Below, piece after piece: positions 56,198 through 64,000 of a stretch of DNA of 64,000 nucleotides. Made by a program: the position numbers and the translations under genes. Under the pieces are notes generated by a model. That model was not told where the DNA came from. It ran no database searches and worked only from the letters and a program-made list of their open reading frames with translations. Position 1 is the stretch's first letter. Every line of letters begins with the position of its first letter. The stretch comes from an uncultured Acidovorax sp. (GTDB taxonomy: Bacteria > Pseudomonadota > Gammaproteobacteria > Burkholderiales > Burkholderiaceae_C): the NCBI GenBank assembly GCA_913774625.1, contig CAJYHL010000039.1, positions 159,074 through 223,073 of the forward strand. The letters are read 5' to 3'.

Positions 56198-58006
56198 ATG
56201 AATCACATCAGAAATTTTTCCATCATCGCGCACATCGACCATGGCAAGTCGACCCTTGCCGACCGCCTGATCCAGCGTTGCGGCGGCCTGGAGGAGCGCC
56301 AGATGGAAGCGCAGGTGCTCGATTCGATGGACATCGAAAAAGAGCGTGGGATAACCATCAAGGCCCAGACCGCCGCGCTGCAGTACAAGGCCAAGGATGG
56401 GCAGGTCTATAACCTCAATCTGATCGATACGCCCGGCCACGTGGACTTCTCCTACGAGGTCTCGCGCTCGCTTTCCGCCTGCGAGGGCGCGCTGCTGGTG
56501 GTCGATGCATCGCAGGGCGTGGAAGCGCAGACGGTGGCCAATTGCTACACCGCGCTGGACCTGGGCGTGGAAGTGCTGCCCGTGCTCAACAAGATGGATC
56601 TGCCGCAGGCCGATCCGGACAATGCCAAGGCCGAGATCGAGGACGTGATCGGCATCGACGCGACCGACGCCATCCCGTGCTCGGCCAAGACCGGCATGGG
56701 CATCGACGAGATCCTCGAGCTGATCGTCGCCAAGGTGCCCGCGCCGCGCGGCAACCCCGACGCGCCGCTGCGCGCCATGATCATCGACAGCTGGTTCGAC
56801 CCGTACGTGGGCGTGGTGATGCTGGTGCGCGTGGTCGATGGCCGGCTGCAAAAGGGCGAGCGCTTCAAGATGATGGCCTCGGGCGCGGCCTACAACGCCG
56901 ACAACCTGGGGGTCTTCACCCCTGCCAACGAGGCGCGCGGCGCGCTGAACGCGGGCGAGGTGGGCTACATCATCGCGGGCATCAAGGAATTGAAGGCCGC
57001 CAAGGTGGGCGACACCATCACGCTGGAAAAGAAGCTGCCCAACAACCTGGGCCCGGCCGAGCAGGCACTGCCCGGCTTCAAGGAAATCCAGCCGCAGGTG
57101 TTCGCGGGCCTCTATCCGACCGAAGCCAGCGAATACGACCAGCTGCGCGACGCGCTGGAAAAACTCCAGCTCAACGATGCCTCGCTGCATTTCGAGCCCG
57201 AGGTGTCGCAGGCGCTGGGCTTCGGCTTCCGCTGCGGCTTCCTGGGCCTTTTGCACATGGAGATCGTGCAGGAGCGTCTGGAGCGCGAGTTCGACCAGGA
57301 CCTGATCACGACCGCGCCCAGCGTGGTCTATGAAGTGGTCAAGGGCGACGGCGAGGTCATCATGGTGGAGAACCCCTCCAAGATGCCCGACCAGGGCCGC
57401 ATCCAGGAGATCCGCGAGCCCATCGTGACGGTGCATCTCTACATGCCGCAGGAATACGTGGGCCCGGTGATGACGCTGGCCAACCAGAAGCGCGGCGTGC
57501 AGCTGAACATGGCCTACCACGGCCGCCAGGTCATGCTGACCTACGAGCTGCCGCTGGGCGAGATCGTGCTGGACTTCTTCGACAAGCTCAAATCCGTGTC
57601 GCGCGGCTACGCCTCCATGGACTACGAGTTCAAGGAGTACCGCGCCTCCGATGTGGTGAAGGTGGACATCCTGCTCAACGGCGAGAAGGTCGATGCGCTG
57701 TCCATCATCGTCCACCGCAGCCAGTCGGCCTACCGTGGCCGTGCCGTGGCCGCCAAGATGCGCGAGATCATCAGCCGGCAGATGTTCGATGTGGCGATCC
57801 AGGCCGCCATCGGCGCCAACATCATCGCCCGCGAAACCATCAAGGCGCTGCGCAAGAACGTGCTGGCCAAGTGCTACGGCGGCGACATCACCCGCAAGCG
57901 CAAGCTGCTCGAAAAGCAGAAGGCCGGCAAGAAGCGCATGAAGCAGATCGGCTCCGTCGAAGTGCCCCAGGAGGCGTTCCTGGCCATCCTGCAGGTCGAA
58001 GACTGA
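56198..58006 (+). CDS. lepA: Elongation factor 4 (LepA)
   Basis: A 602-aa translational GTPase of the EF4 family. P-loop AHIDHGKST (about 11-19), G3 [12 protein letters not shown] and the LepA-specific C-terminus ([20 protein letters not shown]) are intact. It heads the lepA-lepB-DUF4845-rnc-era-recO operon, standard in betaproteobacteria. A TTG codon just before the ATG is ignored. Confidence 0.98.
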   Translation: MNHIRNFSIIAHIDHGKSTLADRLIQRCGGLEERQMEAQVLDSMDIEKERGITIKAQTAALQYKAKDGQVYNLNLIDTPGHVDFSYEVSRSLSACEGALLVVDASQGVEAQTVANCYTALDLGVEVLPVLNKMDLPQADPDNAKAEIEDVIGIDATDAIPCSAKTGMGIDEILELIVAKVPAPRGNPDAPLRAMIIDSWFDPYVGVVMLVRVVDGRLQKGERFKMMASGAAYNADNLGVFTPANEARGALNAGEVGYIIAGIKELKAAKVGDTITLEKKLPNNLGPAEQALPGFKEIQPQVFAGLYPTEASEYDQLRDALEKLQLNDASLHFEPEVSQALGFGFRCGFLGLLHMEIVQERLEREFDQDLITTAPSVVYEVVKGDGEVIMVENPSKMPDQGRIQEIREPIVTVHLYMPQEYVGPVMTLANQKRGVQLNMAYHGRQVMLTYELPLGEIVLDFFDKLKSVSRGYASMDYEFKEYRASDVVKVDILLNGEKVDALSIIVHRSQSAYRGRAVAAKMREIISRQMFDVAIQAAIGANIIARETIKALRKNVLAKCYGGDITRKRKLLEKQKAGKKRMKQIGSVEVPQEAFLAILQVED

Positions 58007-58020
58007 AGAAGAAAGACGCA

Positions 58021-58986
58021 ATGCAATTCATCACATCCCTGGTGCTGGCGGCTTTCGTCGGCTACGTGGGCGCCTGGTACCTGGGCGCCATCGAAGGCAA
58101 TTTCGCGCTGCTGCTGTTCCTGGCCACCGTGGTCACGGGCTGCTACTGGCTGGCCGAGCGCCTCTACTTCCTGCCGCGCCGCCGCAAGGCGGCCCAGGCC
58201 ATCGAGGACGCCGCGGCCCAGCGCCGTGCCGAGCTCGACCGCATGGGCATCGCCAAGGTCGATGTGGATGTGGAAGAGGCCAGGGGCCGCATCCTGATGC
58301 AGCCCTGGTGGCTGGACTGGACGGCCGGGCTCTTCCCCGTGATCGCCATGGTGTTCCTGCTGCGCTCCTTCCTGTTCGAGCCGTTCAAGATCCCGTCGGG
58401 CTCGATGATCCCGACGCTGCACGTGGGCGACCTGATCCTGGTGAACAAGTTCGTCTACGGCATCCGTCTGCCGGTCATCAACAAGAAGATCACCGAGGGC
58501 CATGCGCCCGAGCGCGGCGACGTGATGGTGTTCCGCTTTCCGCCCCAGCCCAGCGTGGACTACATCAAGCGCGTGGTGGGCCTGCCGGGCGACGAGGTGG
58601 CCTATCTCAACAAGCGGCTGACCATCAACGGCAAGCCCGTGCCCACCACGGAGCTGCCCGACTATTTCGACGAAGACGCCATGGCGTACTTCAAGCAGTT
58701 CGAGGAACAGCTGGGCGAGCACCGCCACGGCATTCTGAACAACCCGCAGGTGCCGGCCTTCGTGCAGGGCGCGAGCAACTTCAAGTACCGCGAGAACTGC
58801 CGCTACAGCGTCGAAGGCGTGACCTGCAAGGTGCCCGAGGGCTACTACTTCATGATGGGCGACAACCGCGATAATTCGCTGGATTCGCGCTACTGGGGCT
58901 TCGTGCCCGACGCCAACATCGTCGGCAAGGCCTTCTTCATCTGGATGAACTTCAGCCATCCGGGCCGCATCGGCTCTTTCAATTGA
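58021..58986 (+). CDS. lepB: Signal peptidase I
   Basis: A 321-aa inner-membrane signal peptidase. Two N-terminal membrane segments (about 3-20 and 26-50) and a third hydrophobic stretch (about 100-118) are followed by the catalytic Ser in IPSGSMIPTLHVGD and Lys in DYIKRVVGLPGD. The family box MGDNRDNSLDSRYWGFVP is present. It follows lepA by 14 bp. Confidence 0.97.
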   Translation: MQFITSLVLAAFVGYVGAWYLGAIEGNFALLLFLATVVTGCYWLAERLYFLPRRRKAAQAIEDAAAQRRAELDRMGIAKVDVDVEEARGRILMQPWWLDWTAGLFPVIAMVFLLRSFLFEPFKIPSGSMIPTLHVGDLILVNKFVYGIRLPVINKKITEGHAPERGDVMVFRFPPQPSVDYIKRVVGLPGDEVAYLNKRLTINGKPVPTTELPDYFDEDAMAYFKQFEEQLGEHRHGILNNPQVPAFVQGASNFKYRENCRYSVEGVTCKVPEGYYFMMGDNRDNSLDSRYWGFVPDANIVGKAFFIWMNFSHPGRIGSFN

Positions 58987-59128
58987 GCCGGGCGGAGCCG
59001 CCCTGTCCAGGCAGGAGGGCGTGTGCCGCGGGCCGAGCCGGAGCCCGATGATTGCCTGCCCAGCGCCGCTGTCCGCCCTATCTGCCGCCCGACCGTCCGA
59101 CCAACCGACCACAGAGGGAGTCCACGCC

Positions 59129-59533
59129 ATGACCATGTCCGCATCTCCGTCCCCATCCCGGCACACCGTCCCGGCACGCCGTGCGCCGCGTTCGCGCCAG
59201 CGCGGCATGTCGTTCATCGGCCTGGTGCTGATGGGGGTGGTCGTGGTGGCCCTGTTCGCCGTCGGCTCGCAGTCGGTGCCCATCTTCCTGGAGAACCAGG
59301 CCATCCACAAGGCGGCCGCCAAGGCGGCCCGCGAGAGCAACACCGTGGCCGAGGCGCGCGCCGCCTTCGACCGCGCCGCGGCCATCGACAACATCGAATC
59401 GGTCAAGGCCAGCGACCTTCAGGTGACGCAGCGCAACGACCGTCTGGTCGTGTCGTACGACTATTCGCGCGAGATCCACCTGTTCGGACCGGCCTACCTG
59501 GTCTATCGTTTCCAGAACTCCACGGCGCCGTGA
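59129..59533 (+). CDS. DUF4845 single-pass membrane protein
   Basis: A 134-aa protein with a basic N-terminus and one membrane segment (MSFIGLVLMGVVVVALFAVG, about 27-46). A small extracytoplasmic domain follows, ending in HLFGPAYLVYRF. It is the DUF4845 protein found between lepB and rnc in many beta- and gammaproteobacteria. The start at 59,129 has GAGGGAG upstream. Function unknown. The N-terminus has a pilin-like look. Confidence 0.88.
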   Translation: MTMSASPSPSRHTVPARRAPRSRQRGMSFIGLVLMGVVVVALFAVGSQSVPIFLENQAIHKAAAKAARESNTVAEARAAFDRAAAIDNIESVKASDLQVTQRNDRLVVSYDYSREIHLFGPAYLVYRFQNSTAP

Positions 59534-59567
59534 CCGGGCGCCCGCAGACTCCCTCCCTTTCCCATCA

Positions 59568-60260
59568 GTGCTGTCTCCCCTTCTTTCACAGCTGCAGGAC
59601 CGCCTGCAGCACCCGTTCGCCGATCCCTCCCTGCTGCAGCGCGCCGTCACGCACCGCAGCTTTTCCGCCGACCACAACGAGCGCCTGGAATTCCTGGGCG
59701 ATTCGGTGCTGAATCTGGCCGTCTCCAGCCTGCTCTACCGGCAGCTGGCCGATCTGCCCGAGGGCGATCTGTCCCGCGTGCGTGCCAACCTGGTGCGCCA
59801 GGAGAGCCTGCACGGCCTGGCGCTGAAGCTGAAGCTGCCGGAAGTGTTGCGCCTGGGCGAAGGCGAATCCAAGTCCGGCGGCAAGCAGCGCCCGTCCATC
59901 CTGGCCGATGCGCTGGAGGCGCTGATCGGCGCCGTGTATCTCGATGCCGGCTACGCCCGTGCCGAGGCCCTGGTGCACCGCCTCTTCGAGGGCGTGGACG
60001 TGAACCCGCACATGCAGGCCGCCGCCAAGGACCCCAAGACCGCATTGCAGGAGTGGCTGCAGGGCCGCAAAATGAAGCTGCCGCTCTACCGGGTGGTGGC
60101 CACCGCGGGCGCCGCGCACAGCCAGACCTTCGAGGTCGAGTGCGCCATCCCTGAACTGGGCCTCGTGGAGCGCGGCAGCGGCGGCTCGCGCCGGGCCGGC
60201 GAACAGGCTGCAGCCGCCGCGCTGCTGGCCGCCCTCAAGAAAGCGAAGAAGCAAGCATGA
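59568..60260 (+). CDS. rnc: Ribonuclease III
   Basis: A 230-aa RNase III. The catalytic signature [20 protein letters not shown] and the second acidic site ([14 protein letters not shown]) are followed by a C-terminal double-stranded RNA-binding domain (about 155-222). The start is GTG at 59,568. The stop overlaps era as ATGA. Confidence 0.97.
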   Translation: MLSPLLSQLQDRLQHPFADPSLLQRAVTHRSFSADHNERLEFLGDSVLNLAVSSLLYRQLADLPEGDLSRVRANLVRQESLHGLALKLKLPEVLRLGEGESKSGGKQRPSILADALEALIGAVYLDAGYARAEALVHRLFEGVDVNPHMQAAAKDPKTALQEWLQGRKMKLPLYRVVATAGAAHSQTFEVECAIPELGLVERGSGGSRRAGEQAAAAALLAALKKAKKQA

Positions 60261-61309
60261 ATTCCCAGGACGCTACCGAAAACGTAGCTGGTGGCGCAGA
60301 GAACACGGGCGCTGCCGGCCAGACCGATCTGGAGGCGATGCTCGCCGCCGCCAAGCCGGGCGCTGGCGCCGTCAAGGCGGGCGGCCTGGCTGCTCCCGCT
60401 GCCGAGGCCGCCGGCCCGCAGCGCTGCGGCCTGATCGCCATCGTCGGCAAGCCCAACGTGGGCAAGTCCACGCTGATGAACGCGCTGGTGGGGCAGAAGA
60501 TCTCCATCACCTCGCGCAAGGCCCAGACCACGCGCCACCGCATCACCGGCATCCGCACGCGCGAGGCCACGCAGTTCGTCTTCGTCGATACGCCGGGCTT
60601 CCAGACCAAGCACAGCACGGCGCTCAACAAGTCGCTCAACAAGACGGTGATGGGCGCCATCGGCGACGTGGACCTGATCCTGTTCGTGGTGGAGGCCGGC
60701 AGCTTCACGCTGGCCGACGCCAAGGTGCTGTCGCTGTTCAAGCCCGGCATCCCGACGCTGCTGATCGCCAACAAGCTCGACGAGGTGCATCGCCGCGCCG
60801 AGATCGCGCCCTGGCTCAAGGGCATGCAGGAACGCCATCCGTTCGCCGAGTTCGTGCCCATGTCGGCCAAGAACAAGGGCGATATCGAGCGCCTCTTCGG
60901 CATCTGCGAGAAGTACCTGCCCGAGCAGCCCTTCTGGTATGCCGAGGACGAGCTGACCGACCGCAGCGAGAAATTCCTCGCTTCCGAGACGGTGCGCGAG
61001 AAGCTCTTCCGCTTCACCGGCGACGAGCTGCCCTACACCTCGACGGTGGTCATCGACAAGTTCGACGAAGAGCCCAGCAAGACCCACAAGCGCTTCATCC
61101 GCGTGGCCGCGACCATCGTGGTCGAGCGCGACGGCCACAAGGCCATGGTGATCGGCGAGAAGGGCGAACGCCTCAAGCGCATCAGCACCGAGGCACGCCA
61201 GGAGCTGGAAAAGCTCATGGACGCCAAGGTGTTCCTGGAGGTGTGGGTGAAGGTGCGTTCGGGCTGGGCCGACGACGAGGCCCGGGTGCGCTCCTTCGGG
61301 TATGAGTGA
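60257..61309 (+). CDS. era: GTPase Era
   Basis: A 350-aa Era, which binds 16S rRNA during 30S assembly. An extra Ala/Gly-rich N-terminal tail (about 1-50) precedes G1 [11 protein letters not shown]3 DTPGFQTKH and G4 NKLDE. The C-terminal KH domain ends the protein ([20 protein letters not shown]). Confidence 0.97.
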   Translation: MNSQDATENVAGGAENTGAAGQTDLEAMLAAAKPGAGAVKAGGLAAPAAEAAGPQRCGLIAIVGKPNVGKSTLMNALVGQKISITSRKAQTTRHRITGIRTREATQFVFVDTPGFQTKHSTALNKSLNKTVMGAIGDVDLILFVVEAGSFTLADAKVLSLFKPGIPTLLIANKLDEVHRRAEIAPWLKGMQERHPFAEFVPMSAKNKGDIERLFGICEKYLPEQPFWYAEDELTDRSEKFLASETVREKLFRFTGDELPYTSTVVIDKFDEEPSKTHKRFIRVAATIVVERDGHKAMVIGEKGERLKRISTEARQELEKLMDAKVFLEVWVKVRSGWADDEARVRSFGYE

Positions 61310-61313
61310 CTCC

Positions 61314-61425
61314 CCCCTGAGTCGCCTTCGGCGCCATCCCCCCAGGGGGACGACGCCAGCGGCCGGGCGGAGCCCGTTCCGCGGCGTCTGCTGGCGTGGC
61401 CTGCTCCGCGGCCTTCTGATGGCTT
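61314..61425 (+). repeat. Structured intergenic repeat between era and recO
   Basis: CTCCCCCCTGAGTCGCC, then CGCC-ttc-GGCG, CCCCC-CA-GGGGG and a long stem CGCCAGC.../GCTGGCG. I recall near-identical copies in many intergenic regions of Acidovorax and relatives, so this is probably a REP-like family element. Confidence 0.55.
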
Positions 61426-61496
61426 GAGGCTGCTTGCGGTTCCAACGCCGCGCGCCCGGCATGCATGAGTCATCATCTTCTTCTTTCAAGCGATTC

Positions 61497-61549
61497 GGCC
61501 TCTTGCGCGCATTCTGCTTGCGCAAGCAGCTATTGATTGCATAGCAAAC
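61497..61549 (-). repeat. Comamonadaceae intergenic repeat, copy 3
   Basis: Read on the minus strand: GTTTGCTATGCAATCAATAG, then CTGCTTGCGC and an end AAGAGGCC. It has the same layout as the copies at 26,416 and 34,971, and it runs to the base before the recO start codon. Confidence 0.6.
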
Positions 61550-61550
61550 C

Positions 61551-61808
61551 ATGCCTGCGCGCCGCATTGCCGAAGAGCCTGCCTATGTGCTGCACCGCTA
61601 CGACTGGAGCGAGTCCAGCCTGATCCTGGACGTGTTCACCCGCCACTACGGCCGGGTGGCGCTGGTGGCCAAGGGGGCGAAGAAGCCGACTTCCAACTTC
61701 CGCCCCGTGCTGCTGCCCCTGCAGCCGCTGCGGGTGGGCTACACCGTCACGGCCGAGGGGCTGGGCGAGGTGCATCCGCTCAAGGGCGCGGAATGGGTGG
61801 GCGGCCAT
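61551..61808 (+). pseudogene. recO: RecO, truncated at a chimeric junction
   Basis: Only the first 86 codons of RecO (about 250 expected) are present: the OB-fold N-terminal domain with [35 protein letters not shown] and [14 protein letters not shown]. The sequence then changes abruptly to plant LINE sequence. RecO normally loads RecA with RecR in gap repair, and the gene ends this operon. The truncation is most likely an assembly artefact, not a bacterial mutation. Confidence 0.9.
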
Positions 61809-64000
61809 GACCATGTACCATGTGTAGTAAAGATTGATACGAAAATTCCTAAGTCCCCAATTTTCAGATTTGAAAATTTCTGGGTTGAAGCACAAGGCTT
61901 TTTTGAGGTGGTTCAGCAAGTTTGGATGCTAGATCCTGGTTTTCATGATCCTGCAAAATATATCTCCTACAAATTAAAAATTCTGAGGAAGAAACTGAAG
62001 CTTTGGAGTAAAAATTTGTCCAGAATCGTGCTTCTCTTGAGTAACTCTAATAAAGTAATTGATTTTATTGATCTTCTGGAAGAAGAGAGATGCATTTCTT
62101 TAATTGAATGGAATTTCAGGGAGGTAGTTAAACATTGTATCTTAAAACTTCTGGAATTCAGGAAAATATATTGGAAAAAACGATGTACTAATAGATGGAT
62201 GATGCTGGGAGAAGAAAACACCAAGTCCTTCCAATCTATTGCCACAGAAAGGTACAGAATAAACACGGTTTCACAAATTTTGAATCAAAATGGTTAGATA
62301 GTTTATCTGCATGATCAAAAGGCAAATCTGTTCTATCAGAGTTTCAAGAATAGGATGGGTATCTCTTGCTTCCCAACAATGGATTTTAACTTGAATGAGC
62401 TTTTTGTTCCTAGAACAGATTTGGAGTGCTTGATTGACATGTTTTGCACACAATAGATTGATAGTCTCATCGCTATAATCCCAGCAGATAATGCACCTGG
62501 CCCAGATGGTTTCAATGGTTTTTTCATGAAAAAACGCTAGCACATCATTGCACATGACTTCTACAGACTTGCGGCTCATTTTCATGTTGAATCTACAGAT
62601 TTACAGATTCTGAATAATTCTTACATCACCATTGTGCCAAAAAAATACTTCTCCAGAAACAGTTAATGATTTCAGACCAATTTCCCTAATGGGTTTGAGT
62701 CTTAAGTTTCTTACAAAATTGATGGCTGACAGATTGCAAGGTGTCATTCTCAAAGTGGTTAGTGAAAACCAATATGGATTCATTAAGGGAAGGGCCATTC
62801 AGGATTGTTTAGCATGGGCTTTTGAGTATATTTATCAATGTCAGCAGTCAAAAAGAGAAATAATCATCCTCAAGACAATTGAAAAAGCTTTTGATACAAT
62901 TGAACACACGGCCATCTTATCTGTAATGCAAAGCATGGGGTTCCCACAAAAATGGCTCAATTGGGTGCAAATGGTATTCTCCTCGGCAAGCTCTGCAGTT
63001 CTGTTGAATGGGGTTCCTAGTACTTCTTTTAACTGCAAGAGAGGAGTTAGACAGGGAGACTCTTTGTCTCCACTTCGTTTTGTTCTAGGGGCTGAACTCT
63101 TGCAAAGAATAGTAAACAGGGCTTTCAATCTTGGGTTAATTTCAAAGCCAATTAATGAAAATGATGGAAGTGGGTTCCCAATCATGTTAAAGAATAGTAA
63201 ACAGGGTTTTCAGTCCAATATGCTGATGACACTTTGATCATGTTAAAAGCTTCACAAAAGGAAATCTTCTGCTTCAAGGAACTTCTTGACATGTTTGCTC
63301 AGTCGACCGGCCTAAAAGTTAGTTATGCAAAATCAAGTCTTTATCCACTCAATCTTTCTGAAGAAAAGACAGATCTAATTGCAAGACTTCCAGGATGTTC
63401 TGTTAGAAAACTGCCTTTCACATATCTGGGGCTTCCCCTAGGAACTACAAGGCCAAGAGTGATTGATTTTGCCCCCCTAGGTGGATAGGGTGGAAAGAAG
63501 GCTAACAGCTAGTTCAATGTTCTTACCTTAAGGAGATAGATTGACTTTAATAATTTCTGTCCTATCATCAATACCCACATACTACATGTGCTCCCTACAA
63601 TTACCTGTCACTGTGTTCAAGGCCATTGATACTGCAAGAAGGAATTGTCTTTGGAGAGGAAACTGCCCTGAATCCACCAGAAAACCTTTGGCCTCATGGG
63701 AAAGAGTTTTTAACCCAAAAGAAAAGGGGGGGTTAGGTATGGTTAACCTAAAAGTCCAAAATGTAGCCTTGCTTATGAAACATCTTGTTAAAATTTACTC
63801 TGCAGCTGACATTCCCTGGGTTAATCTTGTGGCTAATTCCTACCTGGCAGCTAAAGTCCCTCATGTAATAAACAAAGGATCCTTTTGGTTAAAGGACATT
63901 ATTGCTTTGGTTGATGTTTTTAGAGGAACTGCCAAATGCAACATAAGGACAGGCACTACAGTACTATTCTGGACAGATCTGTGGAATGATCAATTCAAAT
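61809..64000 (+). mobile_element. Decayed plant L1-type LINE polymerase (non-bacterial DNA)
   Basis: AT-rich sequence encoding, in several broken frames, the ORF2 of a plant LINE. Frame 61,810-62,297 gives the segment before the RT ([39 protein letters not shown]). Bases 62,298-62,631 hold stops around APGPDGFNG. Then 62,632-63,237 gives the RT core (NQYGFIKGRAIQDCLAW; CKRGVRQGDSLSPLRFVLGA). The Y-A-D-D box (63,219-63,230) lies in another frame that continues as STGLKVSYAKSS and FTYLGLPLGTTRPRV. The end (63,489-64,000) carries RRNCLWRGN and PLASWERVFNPKEKGGLGM. The motif A aspartate is lost (KTIEKAFDT where LDFEKAFDT is expected). It is inactive and runs off the window. Confidence 0.9.

Noticed and set aside
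61551..62297. A 248-codon open frame joining RecO to the following sequence
   Set aside because: It is an accidental in-frame fusion of 86 RecO codons with plant LINE sequence at the chimeric joint.
61809..64000. Bacterial group II intron or retron RT
   Set aside because: The protein blocks (YGFIKGRAIQDCLAW, GVRQGDSLSPL, FTYLGLPLGT) are those of plant L1-type LINEs, and the base composition is unlike any bacterial part of the window.

Overview
Nearly all of this window (about 1-61,808) is high-GC DNA from a betaproteobacterium, most likely a Comamonadaceae member close to Acidovorax/Paracidovorax. I infer this from the gene order (plsX-fabHDG-acpP-fabF-rpoE-rseA-mucD-lepA-lepB-rnc-era-recO), the protein sequences and family-typical intergenic repeats. 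The last 2.2 kb (about 61,809-64,000) is not bacterial. It is AT-rich and encodes a decayed plant L1-type LINE polymerase that starts in the middle of recO. The simplest reading is a plant assembly scaffold joined to a bacterial contaminant contig.

1-23,293 is an integrated genomic island abutting the 3' end of a tRNA-Pro(CGG) gene. All its genes read on the minus strand. Nearest the tRNA is a mobility/replication operon: an AlpA-like DNA-binding protein, a TrfA-like plasmid replication initiator and a tyrosine recombinase. Then comes a type 1 BREX phage-defence operon in the order brxR-brxA-brxB-brxC-pglX-pglZ-brxL. Its outstanding feature is that pglX is cut into two complete cistrons: an N-terminal methyltransferase half and a C-terminal target-recognition half. 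Between them sits a three-gene cassette: an AAA/ABC-type ATPase, a small PD-(D/E)XK nuclease-like protein, and a 1004-aa reverse transcriptase-nitrilase fusion resembling DRT type 1 proteins. Every junction from brxC to pglX-C is a 1- to 4-base overlap or a short gap, so this looks like a tuned operon rather than a recent disruption. A YhcG/DUF1016-type nuclease gene is also inserted between pglX-C and pglZ. Downstream of brxL, bases 243-421 hold short repeats spaced in multiples of about 11 bp.

23,294-46,430 is ordinary chromosome: ispB, rplU-rpmA, obgE, proB, rppH, proS, a Tat-exported lytic transglycosylase, a CNNM/CBS protein, an AAA ATPase, grxD, prmC, a prolyl-hydroxylase-like oxygenase, yaaA, rne, rluC, a HAD phosphatase, a Rieske protein, sppA, an RsmI-family methyltransferase, maf, yceD and rpmF.

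46,491-51,926 is the fatty-acid synthesis cluster. 52,638-55,694 is the sigma-E envelope-stress unit (rpoE-rseA-mucD, with no rseB between). 56,198-61,808 is lepA-lepB-DUF4845-rnc-era-recO, truncated by the plant junction. The space before lepA holds two intrinsic terminators bracketing a possible small RNA.

All assignments come from reading the sequence and recalling protein families. No database search was run.
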